This document shows positions 27,585 to 34,927 of a stretch of DNA of 36,881 nucleotides, piece by piece (positions within the stretch are counted from its first letter, which is position 1; every line of letters starts with the position of its first letter). The DNA comes from Candidatus Doudnabacteria bacterium (lineage in GTDB: Bacteria; Patescibacteriota; Doudnabacteria; UBA920), in assembly GCA_023245895.1 (NCBI GenBank), contig JAHFJJ010000014.1:1-36881 (forward strand). Reading direction: 5' to 3'. The notes under the pieces are model-generated. The model did no database searches and had not been told where the DNA came from. It was given only the letters and a program-made list of their open reading frames with translations. Both the position numbers and the translations under genes were made by a program.

Positions 27585-29882
27585 TTATCTTCTCGGTGGC
27601 CTGCCGCCGCCTCTGCCGCCAAAGGATGGCCTGCGTGGACCGCGGTCTCCGCCAGAGGCGGATCCGCCTCTGGCGGAAAAACCGCCGCTGCTTGCACCGG
27701 CCGCTAATTGCTCCGGAGTTGCCGGGGCTGCGAATGGTTTATGGGTAAGGTTGATTCTGCCTTGTTCGTCAATCTCGCTAACCTGGACTTTTAAAGTATC
27801 GCCAATGTGGACAACATCTTCTACATTTGCCACGCGATAGTTTGCAAGCTGGGAAATATGGACAAGTCCATCTTTACCCGGCAAAACTTCCACAAAAGCG
27901 CCAAAGTCCATAATGCGTACAACTTTGCCTTCGTAAATTTCTCCGGGCTCAACTTCCTTAACAATGTTTTGTATCCATTCAACTGCCTTTTTGGAACTCT
28001 CGGCATCGGTAGATGTAACCATAACCAAACCGTCGTCTTCAATATCAATTTTAACGCCCGGGCAGTTGGCAATAATTTCGTTAATTGTTTTGCCGCCGCT
28101 GCCAATAACTTCGCGGATTTTGTCAGGCTTGATTTTGAAAGATGTAATGCGAGGCGCGTAAGGAGAAAGGTCGGGCCTCGGGGCCGATAGCGCTTCCTTC
28201 ATTTTGGAAATGATGTGGATGCGAGCCGGCTTGGCCTGGTGCAAAGCTTTTTCCAAAATGTCCGCGCTTAAACCTTTTAATTTCATATCCAACTGCAAAG
28301 CAGTAACGCCCTCTTCACTGCCGGTAACTTTAAAGTCCATGTGGCCGTTAAAATCTTCTATACCGGCAATGTCTGTGAGGACTTTAAAGTTGGATGGATT
28401 GGATTCGTCCATAACCAAACCCATGGCACATCCGCCAATAATGTGCTTGATTGGTACACCGGCATCCATTAAAGCAAGCGTGGATCCGCAAGTGGAAGCC
28501 ATAGAAGTGGAACCGTTGGAAGATAAAACTTCTGATACTAAACGCATTGTGTAAGGGAAGCTTTCCTGTTCGGGTAGAACTACTTCAACCGCGCGTTCGG
28601 CAAGCATGCCGTGGCCAATTTCCCTGCGGCCGGCGCCCCTTAACGGGGTAACTTCGCCAACCGAGTAACCGGGCATATTATAGTGGTGGATGTAGCGCTT
28701 GGCTCGGCCGTCGGTCGGGTCTTCCATGCCATCCAGCAATTGTTCGTCGCCTTTACTGCCCAAAGTAACAGTAGTTAAAGCCTGGGTTTCTCCGCGGGTA
28801 AACAAAGCACTGCCGTGGGTACGAGGAAGCACACCGACTTCGCAGGTAATGGGACGGGTTTCGGTTAAAGCACGCCCGTCTACGCGGCGTTCTTTTTCTA
28901 ATATTTGATGCTGTTGGTATTTCTTTAAAACTTTATCTATAGCATCAACCGTTTCTTTTTCTATATCCACGCCCTCAATCTCTCCCAAAGAAGTTTTTAC
29001 CGCTTCGGTAAGTTCTTTGGTCAAAGCGTCCACGTTTGTTTCGCGGTCATCTTTTACCTTTACATAAATAGCCGCGTCAATTTTTTCCGCAGTTAGAAGT
29101 TCCTTAACTTTTTCGTAAACCTGTTCGTTTAGTTTTATTATAGTAGGCTCGGCCTTGGCAACGTTAATCTGTTTAGCAAATTCAATCTGGGTTTCCACCA
29201 ACTTGCCTAAAAACGGCTGGGCGAATTTAATGGCTTCGACAATTTCTTCTTCCTTAACCAGCATAGCGCCCATTTCCACCATAATAATGTGCTCACCGGT
29301 GCCGCAGACAATTAAGTCCATGGCGGATTTAGCCTGCTGTTCTTGGGTGGGATTTACTATATACTGGCCTTCAATTTTACCCACGCGCACGGCCGCAACC
29401 GGGCCGTCGTAAGGGATTCTGGAAATGGCAAGAGCCATGCTGGCGGCGTTGACCGCGAGCATGTCGGGTTCGTTTACCCCGTCTATGGATAAAATTGTAG
29501 CGATGACTTGCACATCGTTCCTCATCCCCTCCGGAAACATTGGACGTAAAGTCCTGTCTATTACACGGCCCTTTAATATAGCGTCATCGGTCGCGCGGCC
29601 TTCGCGTTTAACCCAGCGGGAACCCTTAATTTTTCCCGCGGCGTATAATCTTTCCTCATAGTCCACCAAAAGCGGGAAATAATTAATGCCGTTGCGCACG
29701 CCCTTGCTCATCATGGCCGTGGCCAACACTACGGTATCGCCCATTCGGGCAAGCACCGCGCCGTCGGCCTGGCCGGCCAGTTTGCCGGTTTCAAATACAA
29801 AATCAGCTTCGCCAATTTTGCACGCGGTGCGGCGTACCGAAGTGCCGCCGACTGGTACTGCCGAAATCTTTTTTGCTTCCAT
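27585..29882 (-). CDS. pnp: Polyribonucleotide nucleotidyltransferase (PNPase)
   Basis: A 765-residue phosphorolytic 3'-5' exoribonuclease of the RNA degradosome. Two RNase PH domains (about 1-230 and 320-550) flank an all-helical linker; RPMFPEGMRNDVQV and GEVTPLRGAGRREIGHG are typical, and the second domain carries the catalytic MDFKVTGSEEGVTALQLDMK. A KH domain follows with IGSGGKTINEI, then an S1 domain (GEIYEGKVVRIMDFGAFVEVLPG). The tail is Gly/Arg-rich (RGG-type), a likely RNA-binding extension, partly encoded by a 30-base perfect palindrome. AAGGAA lies six bases before the ATG, and a TATAAT box at 29928-29933 gives a leader of about 40 bases. rpsO, the usual neighbour, is absent here. 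Confidence 0.96.
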   Translation of the reverse strand: MEAKKISAVPVGGTSVRRTACKIGEADFVFETGKLAGQADGAVLARMGDTVVLATAMMSKGVRNGINYFPLLVDYEERLYAAGKIKGSRWVKREGRATDDAILKGRVIDRTLRPMFPEGMRNDVQVIATILSIDGVNEPDMLAVNAASMALAISRIPYDGPVAAVRVGKIEGQYIVNPTQEQQAKSAMDLIVCGTGEHIIMVEMGAMLVKEEEIVEAIKFAQPFLGKLVETQIEFAKQINVAKAEPTIIKLNEQVYEKVKELLTAEKIDAAIYVKVKDDRETNVDALTKELTEAVKTSLGEIEGVDIEKETVDAIDKVLKKYQQHQILEKERRVDGRALTETRPITCEVGVLPRTHGSALFTRGETQALTTVTLGSKGDEQLLDGMEDPTDGRAKRYIHHYNMPGYSVGEVTPLRGAGRREIGHGMLAERAVEVVLPEQESFPYTMRLVSEVLSSNGSTSMASTCGSTLALMDAGVPIKHIIGGCAMGLVMDESNPSNFKVLTDIAGIEDFNGHMDFKVTGSEEGVTALQLDMKLKGLSADILEKALHQAKPARIHIISKMKEALSAPRPDLSPYAPRITSFKIKPDKIREVIGSGGKTINEIIANCPGVKIDIEDDGLVMVTSTDAESSKKAVEWIQNIVKEVEPGEIYEGKVVRIMDFGAFVEVLPGKDGLVHISQLANYRVANVEDVVHIGDTLKVQVSEIDEQGRINLTHKPFAAPATPEQLAAGASSGGFSARGGSASGGDRGPRRPSFGGRGGGRPPRR
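27648..27677. repeat. 30-base perfect palindrome encoding part of the PNPase tail
   Basis: TCCGCCAGAGGCGGA is followed immediately by its exact complement. It encodes FSARGGSASGG in the PNPase tail. It is built from the same TCCGCC..GGCGGA type of mini-palindrome found at 11698-11712 and 18534-18548. Confidence 0.9.
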
Positions 29883-29900
29883 TTAAATTTCCTTTTTTTC

Positions 29901-29961
29901 AGATGGTGTATGTGTTGACGATGACTAATTATAGCCCTCGCTGTACCCACACGCCATCCTG
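29901..29961 (-). promoter_or_regulatory. pnp promoter region with an inverted repeat
   Basis: TATAAT on the minus strand at 29928-29933 has no convincing -35. The imperfect arms TCAGATGGTGT and ACGCCATCCTGA flank it, so the promoter and leader can form a dyad. pnp is autoregulated through its leader in other bacteria; whether it is here is unknown. Confidence 0.4.
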
Positions 29962-29977
29962 AAAATTAATTATTTAT

Positions 29978-30101
29978 AGTAATCGCGAAAATACAAATTT
30001 ATATTAATATACGAATCCTTAATCGGAAGTTTATAATATACTCACCGCGTTACGAATCACAATTTTGTATATTATTTTTGATTCGTATTTTCGGGATTAC
30101 T
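29978..30101. repeat. Long-spaced inverted repeat at the response-regulator 3' end
   Basis: AGTAATCGCGAAAATAC (29978-29994) and its complement with one mismatch (30085-30101) flank a 90-base AT-rich centre that also contains TACGAATC in both orientations. The right arm encodes the last residues of the response regulator (SNPENTNQK), so the repeat has replaced the original C-terminus or extended it. Confidence 0.75.
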
Positions 30102-30485
30102 ATTCAATATCTCGTTAATTTTTGTAACAATCTCATCGGGAGTAAAGTAAGCCTTAACCATGTAACCGTTAGCCTTAAGCCCCTGGGTTTTTAAAATATC
30201 CTGGTTGCTCCAAAGATTGCTTAAAATTATTACCGGCGTATCGGCGAGTTTTTTGTCCGGGTTTCCGCGGATTTTTTGCAGAACCTCAAAGCCGTCCATT
30301 TCAGGCATCATTAAATCCAAAAGCATTAAATCGGGAGGATCCTGGGCAAACATTTCCACTGCCTTCAGGCCGTTTTCCGCGTGGCGCACGCTAAAGCCGT
30401 GTATATTCAGCTTGTGGCTGACAATCTGCGCCATTGCCTGGTCGTCTTCGGCAACTATAATTTTTATTTTTTTGTCTTCGGACAT
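30072..30485 (-). CDS. CheY-like single-domain response regulator
   Basis: A 137-residue receiver domain with nothing attached. The acidic pocket Glu13-Asp14-Asp15, phosphoacceptor Asp57 in LMLLDLMMPEMDG, the Thr/Ser position in VIILSN, and the conserved Lys in YMVKAYFTPDE are present, so phosphorylation should be possible. Single-domain regulators act by protein contact, for example on motility, development or a multistep phosphorelay; no histidine kinase is in this window. The last nine or so residues come from an inverted repeat. A promoter is visible upstream (TTGCCT at 30535-30540, 18 bases, TGC-TATAAT at 30511-30516), giving a 5' leader of about 20 bases. Confidence 0.93.
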   Translation of the reverse strand: MSEDKKIKIIVAEDDQAMAQIVSHKLNIHGFSVRHAENGLKAVEMFAQDPPDLMLLDLMMPEMDGFEVLQKIRGNPDKKLADTPVIILSNLWSNQDILKTQGLKANGYMVKAYFTPDEIVTKINEILNSNPENTNQK

Positions 30486-30510
30486 TTTGTATTGTAATTA
30501 ACCAGGCTAA

Positions 30511-30540
30511 ATTATAGCACAAAAGTGTAAAATTAGGCAA
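30511..30540 (-). promoter_or_regulatory. Promoter of the response-regulator gene
   Basis: On the minus strand TTGCCT (30535-30540), an 18-base spacer and an extended -10 TGC-TATAAT (30511-30516). Confidence 0.6.
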
Positions 30541-30559
30541 ATGCGATGGAACCCCAGTG

Positions 30560-30666
30560 TGTCATCCCGGCCGAATGCATCTGAGAGCCGGGATCCAGAA
30601 TCAGAGGACTGTATCCCGGATATTTTCATCTTTGACAACCTTTGAAGTGAAGATTCCGGGATGACA
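30560..30666. repeat. TGTCATCCCGG palindromic repeat downstream of the cupredoxin operon
   Basis: TGTCATCCCGG (30560-30570) and its exact complement (30656-30666) enclose further paired segments such as GGATCCAGAATC and GATTCC. It is related in its ends to family A (GTCATYNCG). It lies between the operon's last stop and the response-regulator promoter. A short hairpin CTCAGG/CCTGAG (30679-30693) directly follows the stop but lacks a T-run. Confidence 0.8.
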
Positions 30667-30694
30667 GAGGTTTGTAAACTCAGGTCACCTGAGC

Positions 30695-32188
30695 TTACCC
30701 CCCGCAAAACTTTTTAACATCCGCCGGCGCCTCAGCGCAGATTTCTTTGGACTTTTCCGGCGAATACCAAACCGGCAAACGGGGTAAAATAAAAGCGTAG
30801 CAAGCCTGGCGCTCATCAGCTTGCAAAATTTTTGACGCGCAAAATGCCAAAGCTTTTACATATTCCTGCTGGGGCTGTCCGTACTTCATGTGGCCGCCGG
30901 ACAAACCCTCCACGCAGGGCAGGCGCATATCGGCGTTAAGGGACCTGCAAATTTTCAAACCTTCCGCCGCGCCGTAGTCCGGCTTATTCAGGTTTAGCCT
31001 TATCCATTCATGGAACAGGCTAAGCATAACCTGGGGGCGCACAGAATTAACTTTTTTTTCCGCTATGGCCTGGACTAATTTTGCTGACTTTATAAAATCT
31101 GCTTTGGTAAAACGCAAAACTGCCGGAAGCATGTTGGTGTAGCAGGCTTCCAAAAAATTTTCCGGCTGGCCGGGGCAAATATAAAAAGGGTCTTTCTTAA
31201 TTTGCTCAAGGCGGTATTTGGGGTCGCCGGATAAAATTTCAATCGCGTTAAAGGCGCCGGAAACGCAGCGGTAAAGCTTGCCGAACTCGCTGGTGTCCTG
31301 GCCGGCCACGCTTTGGCACATTTGCATGGCAGGCGCCATTATTTTTTCCGCGCTGCCCCAGGCGGTTGGGTTACTGCCGTCCACCGCGCCGTGGCCAATG
31401 CCATGGTAGCAAGCGCCTTCGGCGTCCGTAGTCTGGCCGGACAGCTGCTTGCCCGCGTAAGCGCAAAAATCTTTGGCTTCCTGGATGTCGCCGCTGGTTT
31501 GGAGCAAGGTTTCCATAAAGCCGTGGTAAAATCCATAACCGCAGTAGGAAGATTTTGCCGAAAGCGCGACATCTTTTTTTTGCGCGAATAACTGGTATGC
31601 CTTTTGCCCGAGCGTATGCGCGTAAGCGTGGCATTCCTGGGCAAAAGCCGGCTGTGTCTGGTAAAAATCCGCCAAAAGCGAAAAAGCCGCGTCCAGGCCT
31701 TTGTCTTTTAAAGCGGCATCAATTTGTTTTTGCCAACATTGGGGGGTTTGCCCGACTGTCGCGCAATCTATATTAGTAACTGACGACTGTCCTGCCGCCA
31801 CAACATTTACACTCCCCCGGTGGCTGGAAAAAAGATGGTCGTGGTATTTCCAGGAACCGACTTTGTTAAAAACAAACTGCCAGGACTGACTTTCCTGTAT
31901 TGGCTGCTTGGGGTCAAATTCCGGATAAATGTCGTGAGTGGGGTGCAGGTCCGAAGCCGGCCAGAAATCTTTTCCCGCGCTAGAGCTAAAAACCACGATA
32001 TCCCCCTGGTGGATAGTAATTTCATTGGGCTCAAAGCCGTCCTTGGTTAAAACTACAGAATGTTTGGATCCCGGTAAAACCTCGGCCGGCTTGTTTGGGG
32101 CGGGGTTATGGTAATATTTTAAATACCAAAAAATACCCCCTGCCAGAAGTATTAAGCAAAGCAAGATTGTGGACTTTTTACTCATCAT
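30695..32188 (-). CDS. Membrane-anchored cupredoxin fused to a CHxxxH/CGxxFxHG/CxHGxGH domain
   Basis: A 497-residue exported protein. Residues 8-24 form an N-terminal membrane anchor, and about 42-130 a cupredoxin fold with LHPTH (His82, His85) and YHDH (His116, His118). The usual type 1 copper Cys is absent. After a linker comes a Cys/His-rich helical domain: CHAYAHTLG (186-194), YCGYGFYHG (215-223), CYHGIGHG (260-267) and later C-terminal Cys pairs (ICRSL..CVEG, CASK..CYAF, CAEA..CGG). It is a close paralogue of the protein at 34928-36400. The start is the first ATG of ATGATG; it overlaps the stop of the preceding gene (ATGA), showing coupling. Function is unknown; copper binding is an inference. 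Confidence 0.75.
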   Translation of the reverse strand: MMSKKSTILLCLILLAGGIFWYLKYYHNPAPNKPAEVLPGSKHSVVLTKDGFEPNEITIHQGDIVVFSSSAGKDFWPASDLHPTHDIYPEFDPKQPIQESQSWQFVFNKVGSWKYHDHLFSSHRGSVNVVAAGQSSVTNIDCATVGQTPQCWQKQIDAALKDKGLDAAFSLLADFYQTQPAFAQECHAYAHTLGQKAYQLFAQKKDVALSAKSSYCGYGFYHGFMETLLQTSGDIQEAKDFCAYAGKQLSGQTTDAEGACYHGIGHGAVDGSNPTAWGSAEKIMAPAMQMCQSVAGQDTSEFGKLYRCVSGAFNAIEILSGDPKYRLEQIKKDPFYICPGQPENFLEACYTNMLPAVLRFTKADFIKSAKLVQAIAEKKVNSVRPQVMLSLFHEWIRLNLNKPDYGAAEGLKICRSLNADMRLPCVEGLSGGHMKYGQPQQEYVKALAFCASKILQADERQACYAFILPRLPVWYSPEKSKEICAEAPADVKKFCGG

Positions 32189-32712
32189 TCTTTTTTCCGC
32201 CTCCCAAAAAAAGCCCAAACCGCGCCCGCTCCTATAAATAATCCGGCCAGGCCGCTTAGTACCAATGGGGCGGAGGTTAAAGAAGCAACGGATTTCTCCA
32301 TTTCAGCCGGCGCAACAGTAAGGGGAAACGACGCTTCCACGAAAGTTTTTTCCGAATTTTCAAAACGTGCGCTTAAAGTGTAGTTGCCTTCTTTGGGGAA
32401 AATAAACATCATCCCGGTTGCGCCAAACTCAGGTTTGTGTATTCCCGAGGCAAAAACCGTCTGCTCGCCCTGGGAAACCCTGACCCAAACGTCGCTGAAG
32501 TCTACCGGTATATTTACCTTGACATCGTAAGCGTTAAAATCCAGCCTCTGGGACTGCCCGGCAACAAAATTAACCGGGTCGTAGCCTACATCCACCTTAT
32601 AACCGTCGACCTCTTTTTCCCACGAAGCCCCGGTCTGATGGGCTTTGGTAAAACGCATAGGCAGGGCAAGCCCTAAAAATGCCAGGCTGGCTATTGCAAA
32701 AATTTTTGTCAT
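32185..32712 (-). CDS. Exported CopC/YtkA-like beta-sandwich protein with a C-terminal membrane anchor
   Basis: A 175-residue protein with an N-terminal signal (hydrophobic to about residue 17, then PMRFTKA and a probable cleavage before His25), a beta-rich domain of about 115 residues (VDVGYDPVNFVAGQSQRLDF, then VWVRVSQG and FIFPKEGNYTLSARF), and a C-terminal TM helix followed by GRRKKE. Mature proteins that begin with His, such as CopC and lytic monooxygenases, use that residue to hold copper, so the N-terminal HQTGASW is suggestive. It ends in TGA overlapping the start of the downstream cupredoxin gene. Alternative: a structural Ig-like surface protein without metal. Confidence 0.65.
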   Translation of the reverse strand: MTKIFAIASLAFLGLALPMRFTKAHQTGASWEKEVDGYKVDVGYDPVNFVAGQSQRLDFNAYDVKVNIPVDFSDVWVRVSQGEQTVFASGIHKPEFGATGMMFIFPKEGNYTLSARFENSEKTFVEASFPLTVAPAEMEKSVASLTSAPLVLSGLAGLFIGAGAVWAFFGRRKKE

Positions 32713-32721
32713 ATTGTTAAG

Positions 32722-33798
32722 CTATTTAGCCGAAATTTGGCTCATTAAATTTTTTACCTGTTCAGAATTTGGCTTGGCGGCCAGTTCAGCTTGCAGGGCT
32801 TGGCGGGCCTGGTTATAATCTTCCTTTGCAATATAAGCTTGAGCCAGGCCAAAATAGCCTCCAAGGGCTGGATTTAAGTCCGCGGATTTTTTAAAAACAT
32901 CCACAGCCTCGCCATATTTTTTTTCCTCTAAGTAAATATAGCCGAGGCCGTTGTAAACTTCGCTCTTGGGTTTTATTATTGCCAAATAATTTTTGAAAGC
33001 TTGTTCCGCTAAATCATTTTTCTTTTCAAAGCTATATAACCAGCCCAGGCCTAAGTAGGCTTCGCTGTGAGGATCGAGCGCCAAAGCTTTTTTAAACATT
33101 TTTTCCGATTCCTCATATTTGCCGGTATCCCGATAAATATCGCCCATGCCCATATAATTAAAGGCGCTTGGATTGAGTTCTAAAGCTTTTTTAAAACTTT
33201 TGACCGCCTCGTCCATTTTGCCCTCATCCCGGTACAAATAGCCAAGGCCATAAGAATAGAGATGGTCGTCTTTCGGGTTAAGCTCCAGCGCCTGTTTAAA
33301 AGCAGCCTCGGCTTCGGGATACTTATTCCAGTTTCGGTAAAGTTTGCCAATGTCCACCCTTAGCTCCGCGCTTTTTGGATTTAAAGCTATGGCCTTGTTA
33401 AAATAAATTTCAGATTTTTCATATTGCCCGCGGTATCTGTATAGATTAGCTAAAGCCTGTAAAGCGGCCAAATCTTCGCCGTTTAATTTAAGGGCTTTTC
33501 CCAAAATCTCCTGGGCCTGGTCATATTTTCCGTGGGCAAAATACAGGCTTCCCAGCTGGACTAAAACGGCAACATTGTCGGGATATTTCTGCAACTCTTG
33601 CTGATAAGCTAATTCCTGCGGATTGTCCGCGGCCACCGCAATGTCCTTGTGCCAATCCGCGGCAGACTCAATTTTATTCTGCGAAACCGGCGGGATTTTA
33701 GCTTGTCGATGCTTAGCGGACCATAACCAAAAAATGCACAAAACGGCAAAGATTAAAAAAATCGCGGTAAGCTTTATTTTTTTAAGTTTGAATTTCAT
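32722..33798 (-). CDS. Membrane-anchored TPR protein
   Basis: A 358-residue protein: a short basic N-terminus, one TM helix (about 10-26), a 35-residue linker, then about eight tetratricopeptide repeats to the C-terminus, easily seen from the repeating ALxLNP and YxxLGxxYxxxGxYxEA patterns (for example GYLYRDEGKMDEAVKSF and GWLYSFEKKNDLAEQAF). The TPR array would lie outside the membrane and act as a protein-docking scaffold. The frame is open 33 codons further upstream, but that part overlaps the preceding gene; the ATG at 33798 lies four bases after its stop. A position inside the cupredoxin operon suggests that it assembles the neighbouring proteins. Confidence 0.85.
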   Translation of the reverse strand: MKFKLKKIKLTAIFLIFAVLCIFWLWSAKHRQAKIPPVSQNKIESAADWHKDIAVAADNPQELAYQQELQKYPDNVAVLVQLGSLYFAHGKYDQAQEILGKALKLNGEDLAALQALANLYRYRGQYEKSEIYFNKAIALNPKSAELRVDIGKLYRNWNKYPEAEAAFKQALELNPKDDHLYSYGLGYLYRDEGKMDEAVKSFKKALELNPSAFNYMGMGDIYRDTGKYEESEKMFKKALALDPHSEAYLGLGWLYSFEKKNDLAEQAFKNYLAIIKPKSEVYNGLGYIYLEEKKYGEAVDVFKKSADLNPALGGYFGLAQAYIAKEDYNQARQALQAELAAKPNSEQVKNLMSQISAK

Positions 33799-33802
33799 AA
33801 AA

Positions 33803-34915
33803 TTAAACCTGAATGGCTGAACAATAAGCCTGGTCCTGTTCATCTTTAAATGACCGGCAAAAAGCCTTGACATCGACAGCCTTTCCGCTGGATACAAAAG
33901 CCCTGGCCTCGCCGAAAAAACCCTGCATGTAAGCGTGCCGGCTGGCGGCAGGCAAAGTAAAAATTATTTGGGGTATTTTTACGGCCTGATTTTCTGTTAA
34001 AGTATGCTGGCTGTCTACCGCCCCGAGGATTTGTACGCAGCCTTCCTGTAAACTAACGGGATAAGCGCTGTTCAGGCATTTTTTAAAGGAAGCGTCGGGC
34101 GTGCCTGAAGAGTCATAGATTATCCTGCTTAACTGCAGGGAGCAGCCCTTCTGGTATTTGGCTTCCAGCGAAACGCACAAATCCAGGGGGTTATTTTCAG
34201 CCAGCTTTATTGGCGGGCCGTTCGGGAAAGCCAAACCGGTATCGCCGTCCACCCCCTGAACCAAAAAGGCCGTTTCGCTGAATACCCCTTTATAGCATTC
34301 GGTTAAATTATTTACCGGCCCCGGCAATAAACGGTCGCAGTCTTTGAGCGAATTGTTTATTTGCAAAGAGCGATGCATGGTGGCGTGCCCCATGCCGTGG
34401 TAGCAGTCAGCTCCTGGCGTGCGTTTTTGCACCTCGGCGCAAAATTCTTTAAGTTCGGTAATATAATCCAGATTTTTTATGGTAATCTCCGCCTCCACGC
34501 CGTGCTGGAACGCTCCGCCGCAGAGCTGTGAGTCTACTGAAGCCAGCTGGGAAAGTTTGTACTTGCCCGAGGAGTAGGCATTATGGCCAAGCAGGTGCAT
34601 AAGAGTGTGGCACTGGTTAATGTTAAACTCATTGTTTAAAAACCCCTGGTGTATGAGAACGATAGAATTATCCAGGCCATAGTCCAAAAAAACCTGCTTG
34701 GCATTGTAGTCCAAAGTTAAAAAAATGCCCTTGCCTTTAGCTTCATTTTTTATCTTTTGCAGCTCTGTAGCGGCATCAAAAACTTTGGCAGTCTTAGCGG
34801 ACAGTTGAGCCGGTAAGCGTGAAGGGAGCCTGCCAACGGCAATAAGATAAACCGCCCCGACGAAGCCCAGGATGGACAAAACCCGGATTAAATATTGGCG
34901 CGGTTTATTTTTCAT
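33803..34915 (-). CDS. Membrane-anchored CHxxxH/CGxxFxHG/CxHGxGH-domain protein without cupredoxin
   Basis: A 370-residue paralogue of the two cupredoxin fusions, lacking the cupredoxin. An N-terminal TM helix (about 10-28) anchors it. The shared domain starts at CHTLMHLLG (102-110), followed after the same 30 residues by LCGGAFQHG (131-139) and then CYHGMGHA (171-178). The rest is helical with further Cys (for example DLCVSLEAKYQKGC and KCLNSAYPVSLQEGC, and a terminal FCRSF..YCSA pair). It lies 12 bases after the 490-residue gene and four bases before the TPR gene. No enzyme family is recognised; the conserved His and Cys could form a metal or disulfide core. Confidence 0.7.
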   Translation of the reverse strand: MKNKPRQYLIRVLSILGFVGAVYLIAVGRLPSRLPAQLSAKTAKVFDAATELQKIKNEAKGKGIFLTLDYNAKQVFLDYGLDNSIVLIHQGFLNNEFNINQCHTLMHLLGHNAYSSGKYKLSQLASVDSQLCGGAFQHGVEAEITIKNLDYITELKEFCAEVQKRTPGADCYHGMGHATMHRSLQINNSLKDCDRLLPGPVNNLTECYKGVFSETAFLVQGVDGDTGLAFPNGPPIKLAENNPLDLCVSLEAKYQKGCSLQLSRIIYDSSGTPDASFKKCLNSAYPVSLQEGCVQILGAVDSQHTLTENQAVKIPQIIFTLPAASRHAYMQGFFGEARAFVSSGKAVDVKAFCRSFKDEQDQAYCSAIQV

Positions 34916-34927
34916 TTAAAAATTTTT

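Noticed and set aside
1081-30101. Insertion sequence or transposase gene
   Set aside because: No transposase-like, integrase-like or reverse-transcriptase-like protein is encoded. The only candidate for mobility is the DUF559 unit.
30507-30707. A 66-codon minus-strand frame after the cupredoxin operon
   Set aside because: It is almost entirely palindromic repeat and promoter sequence of the response-regulator gene, with no ribosome site.
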